Below are positions 24,283 to 33,480 of a stretch of DNA of 64,000 nucleotides, piece by piece. The position numbers and the translations under genes are program-made. Each line of letters starts with the position of its first letter. Within the stretch, counting starts at the first letter, position 1. Source of the stretch: Hymenobacter rubidus (lineage in GTDB: Bacteria; Bacteroidota; Bacteroidia; Cytophagales; Hymenobacteraceae); contig NZ_JAERQF010000008.1 of the NCBI RefSeq assembly GCF_016734815.1, positions 62,001-126,000 of the forward strand, in the 5' to 3' direction. The notes under the pieces were generated by a model. It was not told the origin of the DNA. It saw only the letters and a program-made list of their open reading frames with translations, and did not search any database.

Positions 24283-25743
24283 ATGAACGTTCCCACCCGC
24301 TTTCCCTACTTGGCCGCTTTGTTTCTGGCGCTGCTGCTGGGGGGCTGCAAGAAAGACGCGGAACCGGCCACCCAGCCCAGCACCCCCACCACGCCCAGCA
24401 CGACGGCCCCGTCGCAGGTAGTTGAGTGGTTGACCACTCCGGATAAGACAACCCTGTTTTACCGGCCCAAAGTCAGCCTGGTTTTTGGAGCCAACACCAA
24501 CTCGGACCCCACCATTGTGGTCGACACCACCCAGACCTTCCAAACCATGGACGGCTTCGGCTTCACCCTCACCGGGGGCAGCGCCTACGTGCTGAGCCTG
24601 ATGTCGGCCAGCAGCCGGGCGGCGCTCATCCGCGAGCTGTTTGCGACGGACAGCACTTATGTGGGCGTGAGCTACTTGCGCATCAGCATCGGAGCATCGG
24701 ACCTGAGCAGCCAGGTATATACCTACGACGACGCCGGCACGCCCGACCCCGGCCTGGCCAATTTTAGCCTGGCCCCCGAGCAGGCCTATTTCATTCCGGT
24801 GCTGCGGGAAATTCTGGCGGTAAACCCGGCTGTTAAAATCCTGGGCTCGCCTTGGACGGCGCCGTCGTGGATGAAGTCGAACAACAGCCCCGTTGGGGGC
24901 AGCCTGCTGCCGCAGTATTACGATGCCTACGCCCGGTATTTCGTGAAATACGTGCAGGGAATGCAAGCCGCCGGCATTCCCATCGACGCCGTGACGCTGC
25001 AAAACGAGCCGCTGAACCCCAACAACAACCCCAGCATGGTGATGACTGCCGCCGAGCAAGCCGCCTTCATCAAGAACAACGTGGGGCCGGCCTTCCGGGC
25101 CGCAAACCTGGCCACGAAAATCATTGCCTACGACCACAACCCCGACCAGGCCGGCCTCAACTTCGTGACCTCCGTGCTCAGCGATGCCGCCGCCAGCCCC
25201 TTCATCGACGGTTCGGCTTTCCACCTCTACGGGGGCGTCATCGGTTCGCTGGATGGGATTCACAACCAGTTTCCGACGAAGAATGTGTACTTCACCGAGC
25301 AGTGGGTGCAGGCGCCCGGCACCACGTCCTTCGGCAGCGACCTGAGCTACCACGTCAATAACCTCGAAATCGGGGCGCCCCGCAACTGGAGCCGCAACGT
25401 GCTGGAATGGAACCTGGCCAGCGACCAGAACTATGGGCCGCACACCAACGGCGGCTGCTCGCAGTGCCTGGGCGCGGTCACCATTGCGGGCAATACCGTG
25501 ACGCGCAACGTAGCCTACTACACGGTGGCCCACAGCAGCAAGTTTGTGCGCCCCGGCTCGGTGCGCGTGGCCACCAACACGCCCACCAACCTGCCCAACG
25601 TAGCCTACAAAACCCCCAGCGGCAAGCGGGTGCTGGTGGTTCTGAACAGCGGAGCTACCCTGCAAAACTTTAATATTCAATACAAAGGCAAGGTGGTCAA
25701 CACTTCGCTCTACGGCGGCTCGGTAGCAACTTACGTATGGTAG
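24283..25743 (+). CDS. GH30 family beta-glycosidase lipoprotein (second of three)
   Basis: I choose ATG 24283 because it directly opens a lipoprotein signal (LLLGGCKK). An in-frame ATG at 24247 adds 12 residues ahead of the signal. The 486-residue enzyme has a short Pro/Thr-rich spacer after the lipid-anchored Cys, then a GH30 barrel close to that of the preceding gene: acid/base Glu242 (LQNEPLNP) and nucleophile Glu339 (FTEQWV). Its lipobox suggests a surface enzyme making the first cuts, while the preceding paralogue is likely periplasmic. It ends TYVW, and its stop overlaps the start of the next gene. Confidence 0.92.
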   Translation: MNVPTRFPYLAALFLALLLGGCKKDAEPATQPSTPTTPSTTAPSQVVEWLTTPDKTTLFYRPKVSLVFGANTNSDPTIVVDTTQTFQTMDGFGFTLTGGSAYVLSLMSASSRAALIRELFATDSTYVGVSYLRISIGASDLSSQVYTYDDAGTPDPGLANFSLAPEQAYFIPVLREILAVNPAVKILGSPWTAPSWMKSNNSPVGGSLLPQYYDAYARYFVKYVQGMQAAGIPIDAVTLQNEPLNPNNNPSMVMTAAEQAAFIKNNVGPAFRAANLATKIIAYDHNPDQAGLNFVTSVLSDAAASPFIDGSAFHLYGGVIGSLDGIHNQFPTKNVYFTEQWVQAPGTTSFGSDLSYHVNNLEIGAPRNWSRNVLEWNLASDQNYGPHTNGGCSQCLGAVTIAGNTVTRNVAYYTVAHSSKFVRPGSVRVATNTPTNLPNVAYKTPSGKRVLVVLNSGATLQNFNIQYKGKVVNTSLYGGSVATYVW

Positions 25744-27278
25744 GCGGGGCTGCTTTGGCCAGGCCACAGACTTACGGGCGGCCCTGGCTGCTTGCGACGG
25801 CCCTGGCGGGCCTCGTTCCCGCCCTCGCTGTTGCGCAACCCGCCGCGGGCCCCATCGGCCAGACGCAGGCCGGGCGGGTGCAAGGCGCGCGCGATACTTC
25901 GGGTGTGCTGGTATTCAAAGGCATAGCGTATGCCGAGGCGCCGGTAGGGGAGATGCGCTTCCGCCCACCGCAGCCCCTGCGCCCCTGGGCCGGTGTGCGG
26001 CCGGCCACCCGTTTTGGGCCGCGCGCGCCGCAGGGCGGCAACGCCGGACCCCAAGGCGATGAAAACTGCCTGACGCTGAACGTGTGGACGCCCTCGCTGC
26101 GCGCCGCCCGGCCCAAGGCGGTGGTGGTGTGGGTGCACGGCGGCGGCTTCACGGGCGGCTCGGGCGATGACTTTCCGGGTCAGAATTTTGCGCGCCGCGA
26201 CAGCATGGTGGCCGTGAGTCTCAACTACCGGCTGGGCGCGTTCGGCTTTTTGCAGCTGGGCCGCCAGGTGGGGGCTGCCTACCGGCCGGCCGGCAACGCG
26301 GGCCTGCTCGACGTGGTGGCGGCCCTGCGCTGGGTGCACCACAACATTGCCGCCTTCGGTGGCGACCCCGGCCGCGTGACGGTGATGGGCGAGTCGGCCG
26401 GGGCCAAGCTGGTGAGCGCCGTGCTGGCCGCGCCCGCCGCCGACGGCCTGTTTCAGCAGGTGATTCTGGAAAGCGGCGGCACGCAGGCCGTGCGCGACAC
26501 CGCCACCGCCGCCACCGTGACGGCGCGGCTGCTGGCCGCCCTGGGCCTGCGCCCCGACCAGGCCGCGCAGCTGCTCACGCTGCCCGCCGCCGACATCATC
26601 CGGGCCCAGCAGCAGCTGGCGGCCGGGCCTGGGGGGCTGCAGCTGTTTGGCCCCGTGCTCGATGGCAGCACCATTCCCGAAGCCCCCTTGGCGCACCTGG
26701 CCCGCCCCGGCCGGCCCAGTGTGCGCGCCCTGGTTGGCACCAACCGCGACGAAGCCGGCCTGTTCATGGGCTTCTGGCCCGCGTTGAAAACGCCCAACCC
26801 GGGTGTGCTCACCGAGCTTTTCGGCGCCAACGGCGACCGGGTGTGGCGCGCCTACGAGCAGGCGCAGCGCACCCAGCCCGCCGACCAGGCCTGGCTGCGC
26901 ATCACCACCGACTACCTCTACCGGCTGGCCTCGTACCGGCTGGCGGGCGCGCTGGCCCAGGCCGGCCACGCGGTGTGGCTGTATCGGTTCGACTACCGGA
27001 CGCCCGGCGGCAACGGGCCGGTGCACGCCCAGGAGTTGGGCTACGTATGGAACACGCTGGGGCCCAAGGCGGCGCGCTCGCCTGCGAGCCGGGCACTGGC
27101 CCGCCAAATGCACGGGCGCTGGGTGCGCTTCATCGCGGGGGGCGCGCCGGGCCCGGCGTGGCCCGCCTACGAGCCGAAGCGCCCCCAGGCCATGGTGTTC
27201 GACTCGGTGAGCCGGGCCCGGCCGCTGCCCGCGCCTTATGAGGATGCGGCCTTTCCCAACCAGGCTTTTCGGCTCTGA
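25737..27278 (+). CDS. Type-B carboxylesterase
   Basis: The 513-residue protein starts at ATG 25737, which overlaps the last codons of the GH30 gene by 7 bases, so translation is probably coupled. A hydrophobic segment near residues 18-35 acts as signal or anchor. The carboxylesterase-lipase hallmarks are FKGIAYAEAPVG, EDCL-type DENCLTLNVWTP, the oxyanion HGGGF, and the nucleophile elbow GESAGA with Ser220. The downstream catalytic His lies in GPVHAQELGYVW. It probably removes ester decorations from the glycan handled by this locus. The substrate is unknown. Confidence 0.9.
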   Translation: MVGGAALARPQTYGRPWLLATALAGLVPALAVAQPAAGPIGQTQAGRVQGARDTSGVLVFKGIAYAEAPVGEMRFRPPQPLRPWAGVRPATRFGPRAPQGGNAGPQGDENCLTLNVWTPSLRAARPKAVVVWVHGGGFTGGSGDDFPGQNFARRDSMVAVSLNYRLGAFGFLQLGRQVGAAYRPAGNAGLLDVVAALRWVHHNIAAFGGDPGRVTVMGESAGAKLVSAVLAAPAADGLFQQVILESGGTQAVRDTATAATVTARLLAALGLRPDQAAQLLTLPAADIIRAQQQLAAGPGGLQLFGPVLDGSTIPEAPLAHLARPGRPSVRALVGTNRDEAGLFMGFWPALKTPNPGVLTELFGANGDRVWRAYEQAQRTQPADQAWLRITTDYLYRLASYRLAGALAQAGHAVWLYRFDYRTPGGNGPVHAQELGYVWNTLGPKAARSPASRALARQMHGRWVRFIAGGAPGPAWPAYEPKRPQAMVFDSVSRARPLPAPYEDAAFPNQAFRL

Positions 27279-27324
27279 TTCCACGATTTTTCTTCTATCC
27301 CACGCTTTTATTTAAGAACTTATC

Positions 27325-28803
27325 ATGCTGTCCTTCTCCAATACGCTGCCCGCGCTGCTGCTCACGGCCCTCGCGCCGGTGGCGGCCAGCGCCCAAATGG
27401 CCGCCGCGCTGGCCGAGCCGGTCGGGTATTCGGCCGCGGGCAAAAGCGCGCGGGTGTACACCACCGCCCAGGGCACCGGGCAGCACCTGACGGCCGGCGC
27501 CGCGTTGTCGTTTCAGCCGTCGGCGCAGCCCCTCGAAACCCAGGTGTGCGTGTTCGTGGACCCCTCCAAAACCTTCCAGACCATGCTCGGCATCGGCGGG
27601 GCGATAACCGACGCTTCGGCCGAAACCTTTGCCAAGCTGCCCAAGGCGCAGCAGCAGGAATTCTTGAAGGCCTACTACAGCCCGACCGACGGCATCGGCT
27701 ACACGCTGGCCCGGACCAGCATTGCCAGCTCCGATTTTTCGAGTGGCAGCTACGATTACGTGGCCGATAACGACGCGGCCCTCAAGACGTTCAGCGTGAA
27801 GCACGACGAGCAGTTTCGCATTCCGCTCATCAAGCAGGCCACGGCGGCGGCGGGCGGCAGGCTGCCCCTGTTTGTGAGCCCCTGGAGCCCGCCCGCCTGG
27901 ATGAAGGACAACCACGACCGGCTGCACGGGGGCCACTTGCTGCCAAAATACCGCCAGGCCTGGGCCGACCATTACGTGAAGTTCATCAAGACCTACGAGC
28001 AGCTGGGCCTGCCCATCTGGGGCCTCTCGGTGCAGAACGAGGCCATGGCCACCCAAAAATGGGAGTCGTGCCTGTACACCGGCGAGGAGGAGCGGGATTT
28101 CATCAAAAACTTCCTCGGCCCGACGCTGGCCAAGGGCGGCCTGGGCACGAAGAAGCTCATTGCCTGGGACCACAACCGCGACCTGGTGTACCAGCGCGCC
28201 AGCACCGTGCTCGACGACCCCGACGCCGCCAAGTACGTGTGGGGCATCGGCTACCACTGGTACGAAACCTGGACCGGCAGCCCCATGCTCTTCGACAACG
28301 TGCGCCGCACCCACGAGGCCTACCCCAACACCAACCTGATTTTTACGGAAGGCTGCGTGGAGAAATTCAGATTCGACCAGGTGAACGAGTGGCGGCTGGG
28401 CGAGCGCTACGGCAACTCCATGATTAACGATTTCAACGCCGGCACCGTGGGCTGGACCGACTGGAACATCCTGCTGGACGAAACCGGCGGCCCCAACCAC
28501 GTGGGCAACTTCTGTTTCGCCCCCATCATTGCCGATACTAAAACCGGCAAGCTCATCTACACCAACGCTTATTATTATATCGGCCATTTTTCCAAGTTCA
28601 TCCGGCCCGGCGCCAAGCGCGTGTCCAGCACCAGCACCCGCGGCTGGCTGCAGGCCACCGCCTTCCGCAACCCCGACGGCAAGGTGGCCGTGGTGGTGAT
28701 GAACAGCGGCGACAAGCCCCAGGAGTTTCAGCTCTGGATAAAAGGGCAGGCGGCGGCCACCACCAGCCCGGCGCATTCCATTGCTACCTACGTGATTGAC
28801 TAA
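27325..28803 (+). CDS. GH30 family beta-glycosidase (third of three)
   Basis: The 492-residue protein starts at ATG 27325 and has a cleavable signal (AASAQ). It is clearly GH30 (KTFQTMLGIGGAITDASAE, SPWSPPAWMK) with acid/base Glu239 in VQNEAM and nucleophile Glu342 in FTEGCVE. It differs from the two upstream copies: the loops after both catalytic residues diverge, and the region near 380-410 reads DWNILLDETGGPNHV. It therefore probably belongs to another GH30 subfamily and has a complementary specificity. An inverted repeat follows immediately. Confidence 0.92.
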   Translation: MLSFSNTLPALLLTALAPVAASAQMAAALAEPVGYSAAGKSARVYTTAQGTGQHLTAGAALSFQPSAQPLETQVCVFVDPSKTFQTMLGIGGAITDASAETFAKLPKAQQQEFLKAYYSPTDGIGYTLARTSIASSDFSSGSYDYVADNDAALKTFSVKHDEQFRIPLIKQATAAAGGRLPLFVSPWSPPAWMKDNHDRLHGGHLLPKYRQAWADHYVKFIKTYEQLGLPIWGLSVQNEAMATQKWESCLYTGEEERDFIKNFLGPTLAKGGLGTKKLIAWDHNRDLVYQRASTVLDDPDAAKYVWGIGYHWYETWTGSPMLFDNVRRTHEAYPNTNLIFTEGCVEKFRFDQVNEWRLGERYGNSMINDFNAGTVGWTDWNILLDETGGPNHVGNFCFAPIIADTKTGKLIYTNAYYYIGHFSKFIRPGAKRVSSTSTRGWLQATAFRNPDGKVAVVVMNSGDKPQEFQLWIKGQAAATTSPAHSIATYVID

Positions 28804-28811
28804 ACGGGCAA

Positions 28812-28913
28812 CCTCACCCTCGGCCCCTCTCCCGCGGAGAGGGGAGCCTGACGATGGCAGACGGTCGCGCCGCCGTGGCTCCCCTCTCCGCGGGAGAGGG
28901 GCCGGGGGTGAGG
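28812..28913. repeat. Inverted repeat, CCTCACCC...CCCCTCTCC family
   Basis: The arms 28812-28846 and 28879-28913 are complementary over 35 bases with one mismatch. Each arm contains its own small hairpin (CCCCTCTCCCGCGGAGAGGGG). It lies between GH30 and GH5 genes. The same family, with a different inner hairpin, is inserted in the broken pnkp gene at 44307. Confidence 0.85.
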
Positions 28914-28958
28914 TTAGTCAAGCGCTGCAAATCCCTGTTTTTCCCATCCCACCCGCGC

Positions 28959-30251
28959 ATGAAGCTTCTGCCCGCCGCTTTCCTCGTCCTGCTTTCCCTC
29001 GCCACGCAAGCCCAAACGCCGTTTCTCCACGCCGACGGGCCCAAAATCGTGGATGCGCAAAACCACGAAGTGCTGCTGCAAGGCATGAACCTGGGCGGCT
29101 GGCTGTTGCAGGAAGGCTACATGATGAAGCCCGGCTACGGCGGCACCCAGGGCTCGGTGAAAAAGGTGCTGTACGGCGCGGGCCTGACCGACGCGGCCGT
29201 GGAGAAGTTCTACCAGCAGTACCGCGACAACTTCATCACCAAAACCGACATCGACTTCATTGCCCAGCAGGGGTTTAACTGCATCCGGCTGCCGCTGCAC
29301 TACGACCTGTTTCTGACCGAGAAGCAGCGGGCGGTGCGCAACGGCGTCATCCGGGGCACGGTGCCGTATGCTGATTATGTGGCGAAGCTGAAAGAATGGC
29401 AGCAAAAAGGCGAGCTGTTTCGGGAGCCGCAAAAACTGGAAGCTATTCGCATCATTGACAAGACCCTGGCCTGGTGCGCGGCCAACAAGATGTACGTGGT
29501 GCTCGACCTACACGCCGCGCCCGGCGCCCAGGGCACCGATTCCAACATTTCCGATGCCTTGCAGCCGCTCGACTTCTGGAAGGAGCCCGTGTACCAGGAC
29601 ATCACCAACGGGCTGTGGGCTGTGCTGGCGCGGCGCTACAAGAACGACAGCCGCATTGCGATGTACGACCTCGTGAACGAGCCCAACCACGTGCCCGGCG
29701 ACAACCCGCCCATCCAGGCCATGCTGGAGCGGCTCATCAACACGGTGCGCGCCACCGGCGACCAGCACCTGCTGCTGCTCGAAGGCAACGGCTACGGCAA
29801 CAACTACAACGCCATCGAGCGCCGGACCTTCACGCACCCCGAAAACCTGGTGTACAACGCCCACCGCTACAACATGGCCAAGTACCCGCTCAGCAACGCG
29901 CCCGATGCCAGCAACCCCGACGCCAACCAGCTCGGCACCATCGGCAACCTGCTGCGCTTCCGCGAAACCCAGAACGTGCCGGTGTGGGTGGGCGAAACCG
30001 GCGAAAACACGCCCGTGTGGATGGGCGAAGCCGCTCGCAACCTCAACAGCGCCGGCATCGGCTGGTGCCAGTGGACCTACAAGCGCTTCAACGACAAGCC
30101 CATTGCCGCCCTGCTGCGCATCAAGCCGCCCTACCTGGTCGATGTGAAAAGCGCCGCCGAGCTGCCGCAGATTCTGGAGAATATTCGGTTCAAAAACTGC
30201 CTGCCGAACCCGGATGTCATTGCCGCGCTAAAGGCGGAGTTGAAGAAGTGA
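28959..30251 (+). CDS. GH5 family glycoside hydrolase
   Basis: From ATG 28959 the 430-residue protein has a signal peptide (ATQAQ) and a GH5 barrel opening with LQGMNLGGWLLQEGYM. The acid/base Glu241 is in DLVNEPNH and the nucleophile Glu346 in WVGETGEN. The NLGGWL opening resembles exo-beta-1,3-glucanase-like GH5 members, which supports a beta-glucan target, but this is inference. An upstream extension of the frame (from 28854) lies in the inverted repeat and is not used. Confidence 0.9.
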   Translation: MKLLPAAFLVLLSLATQAQTPFLHADGPKIVDAQNHEVLLQGMNLGGWLLQEGYMMKPGYGGTQGSVKKVLYGAGLTDAAVEKFYQQYRDNFITKTDIDFIAQQGFNCIRLPLHYDLFLTEKQRAVRNGVIRGTVPYADYVAKLKEWQQKGELFREPQKLEAIRIIDKTLAWCAANKMYVVLDLHAAPGAQGTDSNISDALQPLDFWKEPVYQDITNGLWAVLARRYKNDSRIAMYDLVNEPNHVPGDNPPIQAMLERLINTVRATGDQHLLLLEGNGYGNNYNAIERRTFTHPENLVYNAHRYNMAKYPLSNAPDASNPDANQLGTIGNLLRFRETQNVPVWVGETGENTPVWMGEAARNLNSAGIGWCQWTYKRFNDKPIAALLRIKPPYLVDVKSAAELPQILENIRFKNCLPNPDVIAALKAELKK

Positions 30252-30284
30252 GATAGGAAAATTGAATTGGAAAAGAGGAAGAAG

Positions 30285-30454
30285 AACGTCATGCTGAGCG
30301 TAGCCGAACCGTAGGTCGCCGTAGGCAAGCATCTCTACCGAGGCACTAATTCATTCGCTGCAACGATTGAAGCCGGAAATCTTCGCGGCATGGTTTGGTG
30401 AGTGCCAGGCCACGAAGCGGTAGAGATGCTTCGACTACGCTCAGCATGACGTTC
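30285..30454. repeat. REP-like inverted pair with interrupted left arm
   Basis: The right arm (30419-30454) carries the intact core. The left arm (30285-30340) has the same core split by about 19 extra bases (containing CGTAGGTCGCCGTAGGC), itself a small direct repeat. The 236-base gap between the GH5 and esterase genes holds nothing else. Confidence 0.75.
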
Positions 30455-30487
30455 TGGCATTTTCCGGATTGAAACCCGAATCCAAGC

Positions 30488-31543
30488 ATGAAAAACCTGC
30501 TGCTCCTGCTGGTGCTGCTGCCCGGCAGTCGCCAGCTCACGGCCCAGACTGCCCCACCGCCCGCCAGCCGTGTCGTCGTCACCTACCTCGATTCCAAGCT
30601 GCTGCGCGGCAACCCCGGCGGCGAAAACCCGCGCCGCCGGGTGAGCGTGTACCTGCCCGCCGGCTACGACGCCGCCCCCCGGCAGCGCTACCCGGTGCTG
30701 TACTACCTGCACGGCTTCACGTGGAATGACAGCCTGATTTTCAACCAAGACGGCATGAAAGCCCTGCTCGACCAGGCCATTGCCGAGAAGCAAATCCGAC
30801 CCCTAATCGTGGTGGTGCCGAATGAGCAGACGCGCTTTGGCGGCAGCTGGTACGTCAACTCGGCCACCAACGGGCCCTGGGCCGACTTCACGGCGCACGA
30901 GCTGGTGACGTTCATCGACGGGCAGTTCCGGACGCTGGCCCGGCCCGGCAGCCGGGGCCTGGCCGGCCACTCCATGGGCGGCGGGGGCACGCTGCGGCTG
31001 GCCCTGCAATACCCCGGCAACTGGGCCGCCGCCTACGCGCTGAGCCCGGCCCTGGCGGGGCCGCACCCCAGCTACCTGCCCGGGCCGGGGCTGCCCACGG
31101 CCCTGCGCGCCACCGGCCCGGCCGGCTTGCAAAGCAGCCACCCGGCGCAGTCCACGGTGGCGGTCGCGCGCGCCTTTTCGGCGAACCCGAAAGCGCAGCC
31201 GTTTGGGGCTGACCTGCCCGGCTCGCTGGGCGCCGACAGCCTGGCCCGGCGCGATGCCGCGCTGGCGCGCTGGGTGGCGGGCACGCCCACCTACCTGCTG
31301 CCCACCCATACCGCCGCCCTGCGCCAGCTGCGGGCCCTGGCCTTTGACTGGGGCGCGCAGGACGAGGTGCGCCACATTCCGCCCACCTGCCGCACGTTCA
31401 GCCAGTGGCTCGCGGCTTTTGGCATTCCCCACACGGCCGAGGAATACGAAGGCACGCACGGCAGCCGCATCATGGGGCACGACGGGCGAATGTTCCAGCA
31501 CGTGCTGCCGTTTTTCGACAAGTATCTGGATTTTCAGCCCTAG
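30488..31543 (+). CDS. Secreted esterase, alpha/beta hydrolase (esterase D / CE1-like)
   Basis: The 351-residue protein starts at ATG 30488 with a signal peptide (LTAQ). The fold is set by RRVSVYLPAGYD, LYYLHGF and the nucleophile elbow GHSMGG with Ser162. A late EGTHGSRIMGHD segment supplies the catalytic His. This branch includes feruloyl and acetyl esterases and S-formylglutathione hydrolases. Given the signal peptide and neighbours it is probably a carbohydrate esterase. A Gly/Ala-rich middle with many Pro (about 185-230) replaces a tighter lid. Confidence 0.85.
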   Translation: MKNLLLLLVLLPGSRQLTAQTAPPPASRVVVTYLDSKLLRGNPGGENPRRRVSVYLPAGYDAAPRQRYPVLYYLHGFTWNDSLIFNQDGMKALLDQAIAEKQIRPLIVVVPNEQTRFGGSWYVNSATNGPWADFTAHELVTFIDGQFRTLARPGSRGLAGHSMGGGGTLRLALQYPGNWAAAYALSPALAGPHPSYLPGPGLPTALRATGPAGLQSSHPAQSTVAVARAFSANPKAQPFGADLPGSLGADSLARRDAALARWVAGTPTYLLPTHTAALRQLRALAFDWGAQDEVRHIPPTCRTFSQWLAAFGIPHTAEEYEGTHGSRIMGHDGRMFQHVLPFFDKYLDFQP

Positions 31544-31587
31544 TATTAGCCAAAAATTCGCCTCTTGGCTTCTCCCGAACCCCTTCC

Positions 31588-32571
31588 ATGCGCTACTTCT
31601 GCCCCCTGCTTCTGCTGGCTTTTGCGATGAAGCTGACCGCCGCGCCCGCCGCCAAGCCGCCGAAGAAACCGGTGGTCATGCTGTTCGTGGGCAACAGCTA
31701 TTTCCACGGCGCCAAGCCGCCGATGCTCAACTACAACGCGGCCGCCATTACCGACGAGAACTTCACGCCCGACCGCCAGGGGCAGCGCCGCCGCATGTAC
31801 GTGAACGAGCCCGGGCCCTGGGGCGGCGTGCCCGGCATCTTCAAAAAGCTGACCGACGAAGCCGGCCTGAACTACGAAGTGCACATCGAAGCCATCAGCG
31901 GGCAAACCCTGAAGTTCCACTACGACAGCGCCTTGGCCATCATCCGGCAGCCGCGCTGGAACAAGGTCATCATGCACGACCTGAGCACCGGGCCGCTGCC
32001 CAGCCGCCGCGGCGGGCAGCCTGAACGGTTTCGGGAATACGCCACCAAACTCGAGCAGGCCATCCACGCGGCCAACCCCGCCGCCCAGGTGTACTTCTAT
32101 GAAACCTGGGCCGGTGCGTCGTCAAACTACCCGCCTAACTCTGCTTACGCCGGCTTGCCACTCGACTCGATGACCCAGGACTTGCATCATGCGTATTATG
32201 GCCTGGCGCAGCAGAACGGCCATTTTGCCGGCGTGGCCCCGGCCGGCGATGCCTGGCTGCGCGCCATCAAAGCGGGCCTGGCCATGCCCAATCCTTACGC
32301 TCCCGAGCCCGACAAAATGAACCTCTGGGAAGCCGACCACCGCCACCCCAGCCGCTGGGGCGCTTACCTCAGCGCCTGCGTCGTGTTCGGCGAAATCACC
32401 AGCCGCGACCCACGCAAACTGGGCCCGGCCGAAGAGGCAGCGGCCACCCTCGGCATCACGCCCACGCAGGCTACCGCTTTGCAACGCATTGCATACGAGC
32501 AGCTTCGGGCCGCCGGCCATGCCCCGCGCAGCCAAGGGAAAGACCGGAAAGCCACCGGCGCAAGGCAATAA
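31588..32571 (+). CDS. Secreted SGNH/GDSL-type hydrolase
   Basis: From ATG 31588 the 327-residue protein has a short signal (FAMKLTAAPA). Block I appears as MLFVGNSYFHG, with Ser in the GNS motif as nucleophile. Block V appears as EADHRHPSRWGAYLSA, providing His, with Asp three residues before it. SGNH proteins of this build hydrolyse esters on carbohydrates or peptidoglycan. It follows the esterase gene by 44 bases and probably belongs to the same transcription unit. The C-terminal 25 residues are basic and low-complexity. Confidence 0.75.
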   Translation: MRYFCPLLLLAFAMKLTAAPAAKPPKKPVVMLFVGNSYFHGAKPPMLNYNAAAITDENFTPDRQGQRRRMYVNEPGPWGGVPGIFKKLTDEAGLNYEVHIEAISGQTLKFHYDSALAIIRQPRWNKVIMHDLSTGPLPSRRGGQPERFREYATKLEQAIHAANPAAQVYFYETWAGASSNYPPNSAYAGLPLDSMTQDLHHAYYGLAQQNGHFAGVAPAGDAWLRAIKAGLAMPNPYAPEPDKMNLWEADHRHPSRWGAYLSACVVFGEITSRDPRKLGPAEEAAATLGITPTQATALQRIAYEQLRAAGHAPRSQGKDRKATGARQ

Positions 32572-32576
32572 CCGGC

Positions 32577-32624
32577 GTTTCTTTGCGCAAGAGCTTGCCA
32601 GCTGCGGCTCTTGCGCAAAGAAAC
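32577..32624 (+). terminator. 18-bp hairpin ending the PUL transcription unit
   Basis: GTTTCTTTGCGCAAGAGC at 32577-32594 pairs exactly with 32607-32624, leaving a 12-base loop. It lies 6 bases past the SGNH hydrolase stop and 12 before the next start codon. It lacks a downstream T-tract. Confidence 0.6.
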
Positions 32625-32635
32625 ACCCGGGCATC

Positions 32636-33382
32636 ATGTCGCTGAACTCCGAAATACCACCGCTCTCGACGCCACCGCTGACCACCGTCCTTTTCGATTT
32701 GGACGACACCTTATTCGACCATATTGCCACGGCCCGAGCCTCGCTGCGGACCAGTGCCGCGCCGCTGCCGTTTTTTCAGACGGTTGATTTTGAGTCTTTT
32801 TATCAGCTTTATAGTGAGTTGCTCGAGGAGTATCATGTCCTGCTGATGGCCGGGCGCTACTCCTACGAAGAGGCCCGGCGCCGGCGCTTCGAACGCCTCC
32901 TGGCGCCGTATTGGCCGGCCGCCACCGCGTCGGAAATCGACGATTTTGTGCGGGCCAACCACACGCATTACCCCCTGATGCGCCAGCCCGTGGCCGGTGC
33001 CGTGGCGCTGCTGCACGCCCTGAAACCGCACTACCGCATCGGCGTCGTGACCAACAACCGCACGGCGGAGCAAGAAGACAAACTCCGTTTTCTGGGAATG
33101 ACGGACTTGGTCGATGCCCTCGTTACGTCCGAAGAAGTGGGCGTGCCCAAGCCCAGCCCGCGAATTTTCGAAGTCGCCCTGGAGCGCCTGCAGGCCCGCG
33201 CCGAAGAAACCGTATTGGTCGGCGATAACTGGCAGGCCGACGTGCTGGGCGCGCTGGCGGTTGGCATTCGCCCGGTGTGGCTCAACCGGTTGGGCGTGGC
33301 CCGGCCACTGCCGCACGTCACCGAAATCACCAGCTTCGAACCCCTGGAAGATGCGTTGCAAAAGATTATCAACGCGAAATAG
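32636..33382 (+). CDS. HAD-family pyrimidine nucleotidase, YjjG type
   Basis: From ATG 32636 the protein has 248 residues with all HAD motifs: FDLDDTLFDH (nucleophile Asp), VVTNN, VPKPSPRIFEVAL with Lys, and VGDNWQADVLGA. The helical cap insert between motifs I and II matches the YjjG noncanonical pyrimidine nucleotidases, which dephosphorylate damaged or unusual pyrimidine monophosphates in the cytoplasm. The upstream in-frame extension runs through the hairpin and overlaps the previous gene, so it is not used. Confidence 0.88.
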   Translation: MSLNSEIPPLSTPPLTTVLFDLDDTLFDHIATARASLRTSAAPLPFFQTVDFESFYQLYSELLEEYHVLLMAGRYSYEEARRRRFERLLAPYWPAATASEIDDFVRANHTHYPLMRQPVAGAVALLHALKPHYRIGVVTNNRTAEQEDKLRFLGMTDLVDALVTSEEVGVPKPSPRIFEVALERLQARAEETVLVGDNWQADVLGALAVGIRPVWLNRLGVARPLPHVTEITSFEPLEDALQKIINAK

Positions 33383-33480
33383 GAGCCTGGTTTGACGCAG
33401 GGCAACCACCGCCAACAGGTAGGAAATATCCGTTCAACCGTTCTTTGGCTTCAGAAATTCTCACCCCACCGCTTCTCCTC

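Noticed and set aside
23107..25767. An 886-codon open frame antisense to both GH30 genes
   Set aside because: It mirrors the high-GC codon bias of the sense genes, has no recognisable domain, and the sense strand encodes clear GH30 enzymes.
25731..27284. A 517-codon frame antisense to the carboxylesterase
   Set aside because: It is low-complexity and the sense strand has a complete catalytic set.
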